From: LMUY01 sp965276785
GTDB taxonomy: Bacteria > Pseudomonadota > Alphaproteobacteria > Acetobacterales > Acetobacteraceae
Assembly (NCBI GenBank): GCA_965276785.1
Contig: OZ255629.1
Location: 2,294,001-2,358,000, forward strand
DNA length: 64,000 bases
Direction of reading: 5' to 3'
Within the stretch, counting starts at the first letter, position 1, and each line of letters opens with the position of its first letter. This document shows, piece by piece, positions 35,086-44,016 of this stretch. The position numbers were made by a program, and so were the translations under genes. The notes under the pieces are model-generated. The model saw nothing but the letters and a program-made list of their open reading frames with translations, had not been told where the DNA came from and did not search any database.

Positions 35086-36035
35086 GCGAGCTCGCCCAAC
35101 AACGCCGCCAACACGGCTTCGTCCTGCCATTGCAGCGCCACGTCGAGCACGGTCACGGCCTCCCGCCAGGCGGATGGCAGGCGCGCCGCATCCTTCGCGG
35201 TGGTTACCAGAGCTGCCCCACTGGCCGCGGCGCGTCGTTGCAGGCGTTCGAATTCGGCGGAGCGATATCGGTGGTGATTGGGGAAGGCGTGCGTTTCCAC
35301 CACGGCGGCGCCCGCTTGCGCCAGCGTGGCAAAAAACTTGCCCGGGCGCCCGATGCCCGCGAAGGCCACCGCGCGCCTACCTTGCAGGCCGGCTGAGCAC
35401 GGTTTCAGCCGCGCGCACAACAGGGCCAGTCCAGGAGGCAAGGCGTCCTGCGCGCCATGCTCGTCCGGGCCGATCAGCACTGCGGCGCGGCAGCGGGCAG
35501 CCGCGGCCGCCACGGTCTCGCGCAAGGGGCCGGCCGGCAGCACCTGGCCGTTGCCGAAACCGGCGCCGCCATCCACCACCAGCAGCGACAAGTCCTTCAC
35601 CAAGCTGGGGTTCTGCAACCCGTCATCCATTACCAGCACGGTAGCGCCCGCGGCGACCGCTGCCCGCGCGGCTGCGGCGCGGTCCGCCCCGACATAGGCC
35701 GGCGCCACCGCCGCGAGCAGCAAGGCTTCGTCGCCGACCTCGATGGCCGAGTCGCCCGGCTCCACCCGCTTCACCGAGCGCGTCCGCCCGCCATAGCCGC
35801 GGGTGAGAAAGGCCACCCGAGCGCCACCCGCCAGCAATCGCCGCCCGAGATCCAGCGCCAACGTGGTTTTGCCCGCCCCTCCCACGCCCACATTGCCGCA
35901 GCACAGCACCGGTATCGGCGCGCGCCAGCCAGGCCGCGCCACGCGCCGGGCAGTGGATCGGGCCACCACCGCACCCAGTGGAGCGAGTACCCGGGCAACC
36001 AGGCCATTCTCCTCCCAGAAGCCGGGCGGCCGCAT
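35082..36035 (-). CDS. lpxK: tetraacyldisaccharide 4'-kinase
   Basis: A 317-residue kinase that phosphorylates the lipid A precursor at position 4'. The N-terminus RPPGFWEENGLVARVLAPLG is family-typical, the P-loop is GNVGVGGAGKTTL, then TRGYGGR, VGDEALLLA and VLVMDDGLQNPSL. The start overlaps the waaA stop in a TGATG arrangement. Length is normal. Confidence 0.92.
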   Translation of the reverse strand: MRPPGFWEENGLVARVLAPLGAVVARSTARRVARPGWRAPIPVLCCGNVGVGGAGKTTLALDLGRRLLAGGARVAFLTRGYGGRTRSVKRVEPGDSAIEVGDEALLLAAVAPAYVGADRAAAARAAVAAGATVLVMDDGLQNPSLVKDLSLLVVDGGAGFGNGQVLPAGPLRETVAAAAARCRAAVLIGPDEHGAQDALPPGLALLCARLKPCSAGLQGRRAVAFAGIGRPGKFFATLAQAGAAVVETHAFPNHHRYRSAEFERLQRRAAASGAALVTTAKDAARLPSAWREAVTVLDVALQWQDEAVLAALLGELA

Positions 36036-37279
36036 CAGCCAGCCATTGCCAACAGCGCCTCGGCGGCACGCTGCGGCAAGGCGGCGTCCGTGGTGGCGGC
36101 CGCCTGCCCTGCCAAGCCAAGCGCGCGGGCCGCCGACGGCTCGCGCAAGGCGGCCTCTACCCACTCGGCCAGCGCCGCCGCGCCGGACACGGTGGCCAGC
36201 GCGCCAACGCCCTGGAGCGCGGCGGCCGCATCCGCCTGGTTGGCCATGTTCGGCCCCGCTGCCAGGGCGCAGCCGAGCCGCGCCGGCTCCAATGGGTTCT
36301 GCCCGCCGCCGGGCATCACCAGGCTCTTGCCGACGAACACCGCCGGAAACAACCGGTACAACAGTCCCAGCTCGCCCAGCCGGTCCGCGACCCAGAGTTC
36401 GCCCGCCGCCGGGTCCTGCCCCGCGCTGCGCCGGCGGGCGGACAACTCCGTGGCGATGGCGACGCCTCGCTCGGGATGGCGGGGGGCGATGGCCGTAACC
36501 AAGCGCGGATAGCGCTCCACCAGGCGCCGGTGCACCGACGCGGCGGCCCGCTCCTCGCCTGGGTGCGTGCTGGCGGCCAGCCAACGCGGCGCATCACCCA
36601 ACACGGCGGCCAAACGCGCCAACTCTACTGGGTCCGCGGGCAAGGTGTCGGCGGCGAACTTCAGGTTGCCTGGCGCCGACACGGCGCGCGCGGTCAAGCT
36701 GCGATAGCGGGCAGCGTCGGCTTCGGATTGCGCCCAGACGTGCTCGAACACGCCCAGCACACGGTGAGCGAACCCGGGAAAGCGCGCCCATCGCCGTCGG
36801 CTGCGTTCGGACAGCCGCCCGTTCAGCAGCATCATGCGGACGCCGCGGCGCTGGCAGGCGAGCAGCAGGTTGGGCCACAGCTCGCTCTCCACAAACGCCG
36901 CCGCATCGGGCCGCCAGGAATCGAGAAACCGACTTACCCAGCGCGGCACGTCCAGCGGCACGAACCGGTGCAAGGCGCCAGGACAGCGCTGTTGCAGCAG
37001 ACGCGCAGAGGTGACGGTGCCCGTGGTCACCAGCACGGAGGCGCCGCGCGCGCGCAACGCCTCCAGCACGGGAAGCGCGGAGACGGTCTCCCCGACGCTG
37101 GCGGCATGCAGCCAGACTAGCCGGCCCGGCGGCCGCGCCGCCCCGAAGCCGCGGCGCTCCGCGAGCCGCTCGGCGATCTCTTTGCCACGCCCGACCCGGC
37201 GATGCAGCAACACGCCAAGCCCGGGCGCCGCCAGGCTGGCCACCGCGCGCCACGCCAACACCAGGGCGCTGCCGCTCAT
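36035..37279 (-). CDS. waaA: 3-deoxy-D-manno-octulosonic acid transferase
   Basis: A 414-residue Kdo transferase that links Kdo to lipid A. Hallmarks are LVWLHAASVGETVSALPVL, AAFVESELWPNLLLACQRRG, LLNGRLSERS, ASTHPGEE and VGKSLVMPGGGQNPLEPARL. The ATG at 37279 overlaps the DUF374 gene by 4 bases. The gene order DUF374, waaA, lpxK, lpxL-like is a common alphaproteobacterial arrangement and shows that the organism makes Kdo-lipid A. Confidence 0.93.
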   Translation of the reverse strand: MSGSALVLAWRAVASLAAPGLGVLLHRRVGRGKEIAERLAERRGFGAARPPGRLVWLHAASVGETVSALPVLEALRARGASVLVTTGTVTSARLLQQRCPGALHRFVPLDVPRWVSRFLDSWRPDAAAFVESELWPNLLLACQRRGVRMMLLNGRLSERSRRRWARFPGFAHRVLGVFEHVWAQSEADAARYRSLTARAVSAPGNLKFAADTLPADPVELARLAAVLGDAPRWLAASTHPGEERAAASVHRRLVERYPRLVTAIAPRHPERGVAIATELSARRRSAGQDPAAGELWVADRLGELGLLYRLFPAVFVGKSLVMPGGGQNPLEPARLGCALAAGPNMANQADAAAALQGVGALATVSGAAALAEWVEAALREPSAARALGLAGQAAATTDAALPQRAAEALLAMAG

Positions 37280-37977
37280 GGCTCGCCGCAAAGCGCATCG
37301 GCGCGGTTCACGGCCGCGGTGAGCGCAGCCTCGATGGCCGGCAGCAACGCATCCCAGTCCTCTCGCGGCACCGCCAAGGGTGGCCCACATACGATCACGC
37401 CGCGGCCGAACGGCAACGGCAAGCACATCCGGTCCCAACTCGGCAGCACCCGGCGGCGGGTGGTTTGTGCGCCCACCGGCAGGATCGGCGCCCCCGACAA
37501 ACCGGCGATCTGCGCCACCCCGGGGGCCGCATGGCGCCGCGGCCCGCGCGGGCCGTCCGGCGTGATCAGCACATGCTCGCCTGCCTGCAGCTCGGCGAGC
37601 AGCGCCCGCACGCCGGCGGCGCCGCCTTTGCGCGCCAGGTCGTGGGACGAGCCGATTTTAGCAGACGAACCATGCACCTCCTGTACACCGAACCGCCGCA
37701 TCGCCGCCGCGATAAACCGCCCGTCGCGATGCCGGCTGATCAGCACCCGCGGCGTACCCCGCGCACCTTGCCGCCGCATATGAGACCACAGCGGCGGGAT
37801 CAGCGGCAGCCGCTCATGCCAGAACGCCGTGATCACGGGGCGGCCAGCGATGGCGTCTGCCAGGTGCTCCCCTCCTACCACGCGCCACCGCGTCGTGCGC
37901 AGGGCCAGCGCGAGGTAGAGCCCGGCGAGGTGGGCGGCAAGCGACTGGATCGCGGCGCTGCGGGCAAGTCGTTTCAA
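37276..37977 (-). CDS. DUF374 lysophospholipid acyltransferase family protein
   Basis: A 233-residue protein with the DUF374 signature (ITAFWHERLPLIPPLW, LISRHRDGRFIAAAMRRFG, HVLITPDGPRGPRR). Related to PlsC-type acyltransferases and generally found next to waaA and lpxK. The HX4D-like site is HRDGRF. ATG 37977; it heads the lipid A block after a 66-bp gap behind the RutA-like gene on the same strand. Confidence 0.87.
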   Translation of the reverse strand: MKRLARSAAIQSLAAHLAGLYLALALRTTRWRVVGGEHLADAIAGRPVITAFWHERLPLIPPLWSHMRRQGARGTPRVLISRHRDGRFIAAAMRRFGVQEVHGSSAKIGSSHDLARKGGAAGVRALLAELQAGEHVLITPDGPRGPRRHAAPGVAQIAGLSGAPILPVGAQTTRRRVLPSWDRMCLPLPFGRGVIVCGPPLAVPREDWDALLPAIEAALTAAVNRADALCGEP

Positions 37978-38043
37978 TGGCGGCGGCTCATCGGCGGCGC
38001 GGTAGCACGGGCCGCCGGCGGCGAACAGGCCGGGCGGCGAGGG

Positions 38044-39114
38044 CTACTCCCGAGTTCGCATCAACGGCTGGATGAATTGACCAAACTGCTCCATGCCGAT
38101 CACGAAATCGTCGAACGTCATCAGGATGCCCGCCACACCCGGCGTTGCCGCCACGTCGTCCAGCAGCCGCGCCACCGTGGCATAGGAGCCAACCAGCTTC
38201 AGCATTCCCGTAGGGGTCGGCGCCGCCTTCTGCCGCTCGATCATCTGTCCCACCGTCGAGTCCTTTGAGGCGCGGGTATCCGCCGAAGCCTGGGTGCGCT
38301 GCCATTCCAGCGCTTCAAGGTCCACCCCGTCGGTGTAGAGCTGCCATTTCGCCATCGCGAGTTCGTCCGTGCGGTCGGCGATCACCATCAGCAAGATGAA
38401 CGCCCCGACGTCGCGCCCGCTCGCCGCCGCCGCGCGCACCAGCCGCGCGGCGACCGGCGCCACGTTCTCCGGCTGATTTAGCCCGCCCGCGCCGCAGAAG
38501 CAGTAATCACCATGCTCGGCCACGAACCGCATGCCACGGTCGCTCTGGCCGGCGCCGACCACTTCGACCCGGCGGGAGGGTTGCGGCGCCAGGCGGCAAT
38601 CGTCCATGTGGAAGAACTCGCCCTGGAAATCAGATCGCCCGGTTTCCCATAGTTCGCGCATCACGGTGACGTATTCCGAGCAATACTCGTAGCGCTTAGC
38701 GAAATGCGCCTCACCGGGCCAGATGCCCATCTGCTTATACTCGGTCGGTTGCCAGCCGGAAACGATGTTCATGCCGAAGCGGCCCGGCGCGATGCTGTCG
38801 ATGGTGACTGCCATGCGGGCCGCAAACGGCGGCGGCACGGTCAGCACGGCGACCGAAGCGAAGAGCTGGATGCGGCGCGTGACGGCGGCAATGCCGGCCA
38901 TCAGGGTGAAGGATTCGAGGTTCTCGTCCCAATAGCCGCTCGGGCCGCCGAAGCCGCGCATCTTGATCATCGAAAGCGCGAAATCGAGCCCGTAATGTTC
39001 GGCTTGCTGCACCACGGTCCGGTTGAGGTCGAAGCTCGGGACCGTCTTGGGGGACGTGGTGGAGATGAGCCAGCCACGGCTGCCGATGGGGATGAACACG
39101 CCGAGCTTGGCCAT
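38044..39114 (-). CDS. RutA-like flavin-dependent pyrimidine monooxygenase
   Basis: A 356-residue LLM-class (luciferase-like) FMN monooxygenase. It resembles E. coli RutA over its whole length: GVFIPIGSRGWLIST, LDFALSMIKMRGFGG, WDENLESFTLMAGIAAVTRR, PGRFGMNIVSGWQPTEYKQM, VVGAGQSDRGM and TFDDFVIGMEQFGQFIQPLM. RutA opens the uracil ring with O2 and reduced flavin. No rutB-G genes are in the window, so it may act alone or on another substrate. ATG 39114 after AGGAG. Confidence 0.83.
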   Translation of the reverse strand: MAKLGVFIPIGSRGWLISTTSPKTVPSFDLNRTVVQQAEHYGLDFALSMIKMRGFGGPSGYWDENLESFTLMAGIAAVTRRIQLFASVAVLTVPPPFAARMAVTIDSIAPGRFGMNIVSGWQPTEYKQMGIWPGEAHFAKRYEYCSEYVTVMRELWETGRSDFQGEFFHMDDCRLAPQPSRRVEVVGAGQSDRGMRFVAEHGDYCFCGAGGLNQPENVAPVAARLVRAAAASGRDVGAFILLMVIADRTDELAMAKWQLYTDGVDLEALEWQRTQASADTRASKDSTVGQMIERQKAAPTPTGMLKLVGSYATVARLLDDVAATPGVAGILMTFDDFVIGMEQFGQFIQPLMRTRE

Positions 39115-39173
39115 GGAACACTCCTATTACGGAGCGACCCTGCAAAGCTCGTGCCGGACTCCTGCAACAATCG

Positions 39174-39202
39174 GGCGGGCCCGGCTCAAGGCCGGGCCCG
39201 CC
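39174..39202 (-). terminator. terminator of the 106-aa protein gene
   Basis: GGCGGGCCCGGC (39174-39185) and its perfect complement GCCGGGCCCGCC (39191-39202) form a 12-bp stem with a 5-base loop directly after the stop at 39209 (minus strand), followed by the mildly T-rich CGATTGTTG. It separates this gene from the RutA-like gene. Confidence 0.8.
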
Positions 39203-39208
39203 ATTGCT

Positions 39209-39529
39209 TCAGGCCGAATCGCCCGCCTCGGTCAGCGCCTCGCCGAGATGCTTGATTTTCTCAGCGTTCTTGCTGTCGGACTTGCCGGCGATGGTGACGG
39301 TCTCCTTTCCGAGCTTGAGCACCAGCTTCTTGACCGCCTCGCCGTCGATCTCCTTGGCGTGCAGGTGCTTCTTCAGGCTTTCGAGATCATGCAGGATGGT
39401 CTTGGTGCCGGGCGCCTCAACCTTTTCCAGCGTGGCTTCCCAGCCCTCGATGTTCTTTACGGCGGCAGAGACGGTGAAGGCTTTCACACCCTCCTTGAGG
39501 TGCTTGATGGTGGCGTCGAATTGCGGCAT
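39209..39529 (-). CDS. small hypothetical charged protein
   Basis: A 106-residue, lysine/glutamate-rich protein (MPQFDATIKHLKEGVKAF..., then KNAEKIKHLGEALTEAGDSA at the end). It is predicted helical at both ends with a strand-rich centre (KLVLKLGKETVTIAGKSD). A good ribosome site (AAGGGAAG) precedes ATG 39529 and a strong terminator follows, so it is very likely expressed on its own. I do not recognise the family. Confidence 0.7.
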   Translation of the reverse strand: MPQFDATIKHLKEGVKAFTVSAAVKNIEGWEATLEKVEAPGTKTILHDLESLKKHLHAKEIDGEAVKKLVLKLGKETVTIAGKSDSKNAEKIKHLGEALTEAGDSA

Positions 39530-39604
39530 GGGGCGCTTCCCTTGTGTGGGCCGCGCGAGATTGCGCGGATGGGCTTCAATGGTCTCCACGCCAATCAAGT
39601 TCCG

Positions 39605-41182
39605 CTATGGCGCCAAGGAAATATCCAGACCCTTGTAAATCCCGATACCGTAAATGCCGTGCGCCCGTACCCCGCGCACCCGGCGGCCACCCACCACCCA
39701 GAGCTGCTCGTGCACCAGTGGGATCCAAACGCTCGCTGCCGTCAATTGCTCCTGAACGTGGTCCAGCGCGTCGCGCTTGGCGGCGGCGTCGGTGGCGGTG
39801 CGGGCCTGCTGCAGCCAGGCGTCGGTCTGCGGGTCCTTCCAGTTCATCCGGTTCGGCGTCGGCGTGCTGGCAGAGTTGAAGTACAGGCTCAACGCCTCGC
39901 TCGCCGACACATAGGGGTAGGACATCAGAAAGGCGCCGAACTCCTGCGTGGCCAGCTTGCTCCAGGCCACCGTCGCGTCCCACATCTGGACTTTCATTTC
40001 GACGCCGATGCGCTTGAGATCGGCCTGCATCGCCTCCGCGGCGCGGTCGTTCAGCGTGTCGTTGATGCCGTAAAGGATGAACGAGGCGCGCACGCCGGCC
40101 TTGGCCCGAACGCCGTCTTCGCCGGCCATCCAGCCATTCTCGTCAAGCAGGCGGCGCGCGGCGACTGGGTCGAACTTGGGGAACTCCGCTGCGGCTTTTG
40201 GATCGTAGTCCAACACCGCCGGGTTCAGCAGGCCGTCGGCGGGCGTGGCCGCACCGAACCACACCGCACGGGCGATCGCATCGCGGTTCACCGCCATCAC
40301 CATCGCCCGGCGCAACACCGGGTCGTCCACCGCAGGCTTGTCGATCTTGAAGCCGACGAAATAGTCCCAAAAGTAGTTGGGCTGGTTCGACAGCGTGATA
40401 CCCGGCGTGTTGCGCAAGCTGGGCAGCGCGATCGGCGGCACGTATTGGGTGGCGTCGCCTTGGCCGGACTGGATCGCTGCCAGGATGGTGTTGGAATCGG
40501 GGATCACCCGCCAGATCACCCGGTCCACCTGCGGCGCCGGGTTCTTGAAGATGGGCGGCCCCCAGTGGTAGCCGGCGTGCTTGGTCAGCACGAGATCCTG
40601 CCGCGGGGTCCAGGACTGCCAGCAGAACGGACCGGTGCCGTTGAAGCCCTGCACGCCGAAGTTGGCCCCGAGCGCCGCGACCGAGTTCTTGTCGACGATG
40701 GAGAGAAAGAACAGGCTAAGCTGCAGCGGCAGCTCGTTGAACGGGGCGGTGAGCTGGTATTCCACCGTGGTCGGGTCTACCGCCCGCACGTCCTTCACCG
40801 GGCCGGCGCGCCAGCGGACCGGGCTGTGGGTCGCCGGGTCGATGAAGCGTTTGATGGTGTAGACCACGTCGTCGGCCGTCATCGTGCGGCCGTCGCAGAA
40901 GGTCACGTCTGAGCGGAGCTTGAAGGTGTAGAGCATACCGTCCGGGCTCACCGTCCAACTGGTGGCCAGGCCGGGGCGGACGGTCTTCATGTCCCAATCC
41001 AGCGAGGTCAGCGTGTCGGCCATGAAGGTCAGCCCCTCGCCGGCAGAGCGGGAGGTGGTGCGCGCGGGGTCGTAGTTGTCGGCATCGATGGTGCGCAGGA
41101 TCACCAGCGTGCCGGGTGGCGCCGTTTGCGCCATCGCGGGAGGGGCTATGGCCACGCTCAACGCCAGCAGGATGCGCTTCAT
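39605..41182 (-). CDS. peptide-type ABC transporter binding protein
   Basis: A 525-residue periplasmic binding protein of the DppA/OppA family (SBP_bac_5). Signal peptide ends in PPAMAQ. Family parts: ADNYDPARTTSRSAGEGLTF, ATSWTVSPDGMLYTFKLRSD, ADDVVYTIKRFIDP, GTGPFCWQSW and LRRAMVMAVNRDAIAR. Start ATG at 41182 overlaps the permease stop by 4 bases. The ligand may be a peptide, opine or nickel chelate; the sequence does not decide. Confidence 0.9.
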   Translation of the reverse strand: MKRILLALSVAIAPPAMAQTAPPGTLVILRTIDADNYDPARTTSRSAGEGLTFMADTLTSLDWDMKTVRPGLATSWTVSPDGMLYTFKLRSDVTFCDGRTMTADDVVYTIKRFIDPATHSPVRWRAGPVKDVRAVDPTTVEYQLTAPFNELPLQLSLFFLSIVDKNSVAALGANFGVQGFNGTGPFCWQSWTPRQDLVLTKHAGYHWGPPIFKNPAPQVDRVIWRVIPDSNTILAAIQSGQGDATQYVPPIALPSLRNTPGITLSNQPNYFWDYFVGFKIDKPAVDDPVLRRAMVMAVNRDAIARAVWFGAATPADGLLNPAVLDYDPKAAAEFPKFDPVAARRLLDENGWMAGEDGVRAKAGVRASFILYGINDTLNDRAAEAMQADLKRIGVEMKVQMWDATVAWSKLATQEFGAFLMSYPYVSASEALSLYFNSASTPTPNRMNWKDPQTDAWLQQARTATDAAAKRDALDHVQEQLTAASVWIPLVHEQLWVVGGRRVRGVRAHGIYGIGIYKGLDISLAP

Positions 41183-42003
41183 ACCGGCCCCCTCAAGCTA
41201 CGCGGATCGAGTGCGTCCCGCAGGGCGTCGCCTAGCAGGTTGCATGCCAGCACCACCGCCACGATCACCGCGCAGGGCACCACTGCGATATGTGGCGCGA
41301 AGAACAGGAAGTTGCGCCCGGCCGCCGCCATCGCGCCCAGTTCTGCAGCCGGTGGCTGCGCGCCCAGCCCCAGGAAGGACAAAGCGGCCCCGAGCAGGAT
41401 CACCTGGCCGAACCGCAGCGTGGCGAACACCAGCAGGGCGGAGGCGCAGTTAGGCAGCAGGTGGCGCCGGATCAGCCGCCCGTCGCTGACCCCGGTGGCG
41501 CGGGCCGCCTCGATATAGTCCCGTCCCATCTCCACGCTGGCCGCCGCGCGCGCGATGCGGGCGGTGAGCGGCACCGTGCCGAGCGACAAGGCGAGCACGA
41601 TCGCCGGCACGCCGGGGCCGAGGATGGCCGCGATCGCCAACCCGAACAGGACGGCGGGAAAGGACAGCAGCACGTCCATGCAGCGCATGATGGCGCCATC
41701 TGCCCGGGGATAGAACGCGGCCAGCAGGCCCAGCCCGGCCCCCGGAACCCCGCCCAGCAAGGTCGCCGCCACGCCGATCAACAAGGTCAGCCGCAAGCCG
41801 AACAGCACGCGGGTCACCATGTCCCGTCCTTGGTCGTCGGCGCCCAGCCACAGCCCGGGGCCGGGCGGCGCCATGGCGAGCGAGAGGTCGTTGTCCGCCG
41901 GGTCGGTGGGGGCGAGCATGGGAGCCAGCAACGCCAGCAACACGGCCGCCACCATCGCCAGCAGCGCAAGGGCACCAACGGGGTCCAGCAATAGCCGCTT
42001 CAT
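41179..42003 (-). CDS. peptide-type ABC transporter permease (DppC-like)
   Basis: A 274-residue inner membrane permease. Characteristic parts are the N-terminal LAPMLAPTDPADNDLSLAMA, WLGADDQGRDMVTRVLFGLR and the EAA loop EMGRDYIEAARATGVSDGRL. Five or six membrane segments. It is separated from the DppB-like gene by 478 bp of repeats, which is unusual, as these two are normally adjacent or overlapping. Confidence 0.9.
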   Translation of the reverse strand: MKRLLLDPVGALALLAMVAAVLLALLAPMLAPTDPADNDLSLAMAPPGPGLWLGADDQGRDMVTRVLFGLRLTLLIGVAATLLGGVPGAGLGLLAAFYPRADGAIMRCMDVLLSFPAVLFGLAIAAILGPGVPAIVLALSLGTVPLTARIARAAASVEMGRDYIEAARATGVSDGRLIRRHLLPNCASALLVFATLRFGQVILLGAALSFLGLGAQPPAAELGAMAAAGRNFLFFAPHIAVVPCAVIVAVVLACNLLGDALRDALDPRSLRGPV

Positions 42004-42025
42004 CTAGGTTCAAGCCTCATCAATC

Positions 42026-42070
42026 TCGTCATGCCCGGACTTGATCCTGGCACCCACGCGGTCCGGCTGA
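42026..42070. repeat. partial extragenic palindromic repeat
   Basis: CTCGTCATGCCCGGACTTGA followed by TCCTGGCACCCACGCGGTCC. A degenerate copy of the palindromic end of the repeat family, just upstream of the DppC-like gene start. Confidence 0.6.
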
Positions 42071-42185
42071 TGACACCGGATGCACTTTCATACTGTCCGG
42101 ACCTCTGCGAGGTGGGCCGGTGGCGTTCGGACGCCCTTGATGGCCGGATCAAGTCCACGGCTGTCCGATTCCCGCTAGTGTTCGG

Positions 42186-42414
42186 AAAGAAGTAACCTCT
42201 ACCGTCATGCCCGTGCTTGACACGGGCGGAGCAGCCAAAGGTTCCGCGGGCAACGCCCGTGGAATGGCTGCGGAGGGATCCACGGGGTTTGACTGATGAC
42301 GGCGTTCGGTTCTTGGCGAGGACTGGCTTTTAACGGGTTGAGCTGGTGATGGTGGGACGCCGTGGATGCCCGGAGCAAGTCCGGGCAAGACGATAAGGCG
42401 CTGTATTGTATTGG
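42186..42414. repeat. dispersed repeat, inverted copy with nested insert
   Basis: Reverse-orientation copy of the 8.2-8.6 kb unit. It contains TGCCCGTGCTTGACACGGGC, the core complement (GGTTCTTGGCGAGGACTGGC) and the CCCGGAGCAAGTCCGGGC hairpin, ending in GCTGTATTGTATTGG. After CACGGGC, about 48 bp absent from the other copies is inserted (42228-42275). The insert is itself an imperfect palindrome with arms beginning GCAGCC and ending GGCTGC. The whole 42004-42481 gap holds repeats and no gene. Confidence 0.8.
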
Positions 42415-42481
42415 TTTCACGACCCGGACAGCCGTGGATCAAGTCCCGCCATGGCGGCGCAAGTCGTCTCGCCCGTGATGT

Positions 42482-43420
42482 TCATCGCCGCACGCGAGGG
42501 TCCAGCCAGGCGCTCAGCAGGTCCACCGCCAGGTTCACCGCGATAAACCCGGCGGACAGCACCAGGATCGTGCCCTGCGCCATCGGGAAGTCCGATGACA
42601 GGATGGCGCCCACTGCCAGCCGCCCAATGCCGGGCCAGGAGAAGATCGTCTCCGTCACCACTGCGCCGCCCAGCAGAAAGCCAATCTGCAGCCCGATCAG
42701 CGTCACCACGGGGATGAGCGCGTTGCGCAGCGCATGCCGCACCACCACCGCGGGCTCGCGCAACCCCTTGGCCCGCGCGGTGCGCACGTGGTCGGCGCCC
42801 AGCGTCTCCAGCACGGAGGACCGCGTCATCCGCGCCACCGGCCCGATGAACACGGCGCCCAAGGTGAGCGCCGGCAGCGCCACCGATTGCAGCCCGGCGG
42901 CCGTCCAGAGCGGCCCGGCCCGGCCGGTGAAAGGCAGCAACTGCCAGCGGAACCCCACGAACCAGATCAGCACCAGGCCGACGAAGAACACCGGTACCGA
43001 CACGCCCGCCACGCCCAGCGCCATCACCGCGCGGTCAATCCAGCGGCCGCGCCGCACCGCCGCCAGCGTGCCCATGCCGATGCCGAGCGGCACCGCCCAG
43101 CACAGGCTCGCCAGCATCAGCTCCACCGTCGGCCCGATGGTGGCGCCAAGCTCGCGCGCCACCGGCTCGTTGTTGATCGTCGAGACCCCGAGGTCGCCAT
43201 GCAGCAGCCGCCACAGGTAGCGGGCGAACTGCACCGGCAATGGCTGGTCCAGCCCCAGCTCGGCGCGAATGGCGGCCACCACGTCGGGCGTCGCCATGGG
43301 GCCGGCGCGCACCGCCGCCGGGTCGGCGGGCACCACCTGCATCAGCAGGAACCCCAGCAGCAGCACGCCCAGCAGCACGGGAACCGCCAGCAGCAGCCGC
43401 TGGCCGGCGTGGCGCCACAT
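42482..43420 (-). CDS. peptide-type ABC transporter permease (DppB-like)
   Basis: A 312-residue inner membrane permease of the DppB/OppB family: N-terminal RLLLAVPVLLGVLLLGFLLM, FARYLWRLLHGDLGVS, the EAA loop HVRTARAKGLREPAVVVRHA, and the C-terminal SAWLDPRVR. It is first in the transporter's gene order (DppB, DppC, binding protein). No ATPase genes (DppD/F) lie in the window, so the system would have to borrow ATPases encoded elsewhere. Confidence 0.9.
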   Translation of the reverse strand: MWRHAGQRLLLAVPVLLGVLLLGFLLMQVVPADPAAVRAGPMATPDVVAAIRAELGLDQPLPVQFARYLWRLLHGDLGVSTINNEPVARELGATIGPTVELMLASLCWAVPLGIGMGTLAAVRRGRWIDRAVMALGVAGVSVPVFFVGLVLIWFVGFRWQLLPFTGRAGPLWTAAGLQSVALPALTLGAVFIGPVARMTRSSVLETLGADHVRTARAKGLREPAVVVRHALRNALIPVVTLIGLQIGFLLGGAVVTETIFSWPGIGRLAVGAILSSDFPMAQGTILVLSAGFIAVNLAVDLLSAWLDPRVRR

Positions 43421-43583
43421 CAGCCGGCCAGCATTGTCTCGGAGGATATCACGGCGTCACCCTGCAGCGGCCGGGGCTTCACCGTCCAGACCCTATGCAT
43501 GCGCATGACGGCCGGATTGCCCCAACCTGCGCAATACGCAATTGTACCGCTTGCGACCCGACAAAATGGCCGGAGCGGATGGC

Positions 43584-44000
43584 ATGGAATTCTACCTCGT
43601 TCGACTGACCTATACGCCCGCCGCTTGGGCCGACATTATCGCCTCAACCACCAGCCTCGACCAGCGGCTGGACCCGGTCCGCAAGCTGATCCGCCGGTTC
43701 GGCGGATCGCTCGCCTCCTACCGGTTTTTCGACTCGCCCCATTTTGCCACCCCGGCGGCCCCTGCATTGCACGTCGAAGACAAGTTCGTGATGTTTGGCG
43801 AGCACGACCTGCTGACCATCCTGGCGGTGCCGGACCGCTCCACGGCGCAGGCCTTCAACATGGCGGTGATGGCCGAGCCCGGGCTGAAGACGGTCGAGCT
43901 GACCGCGATGATGCCGATGGCCGAGGCGATCGGTTCCATGGCCCACGCCCGCGCCGCGGTAGCTGCCACTGGCTACGCCGCACCCGGCCGAACGCCTTAA
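43584..44000 (+). CDS. GYD domain-containing protein
   Basis: A 138-residue small alpha/beta protein. MEFYLVRLTYTPAAWADII at the start and FGEHDLLTILAVPDRSTAQA in the middle match the GYD family, which forms ferredoxin-like folds and is of unknown function. Start ATG 43584 is chosen over 43542 and 43566 because the homology starts there and GGAG lies 8 bases before it. It is followed 16 bp later by the cyclase-ATPase gene, so probably co-transcribed. Confidence 0.75.
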   Translation: MEFYLVRLTYTPAAWADIIASTTSLDQRLDPVRKLIRRFGGSLASYRFFDSPHFATPAAPALHVEDKFVMFGEHDLLTILAVPDRSTAQAFNMAVMAEPGLKTVELTAMMPMAEAIGSMAHARAAVAATGYAAPGRTP

Positions 44001-44016
44001 CCCCCGGCTTGCGGCG

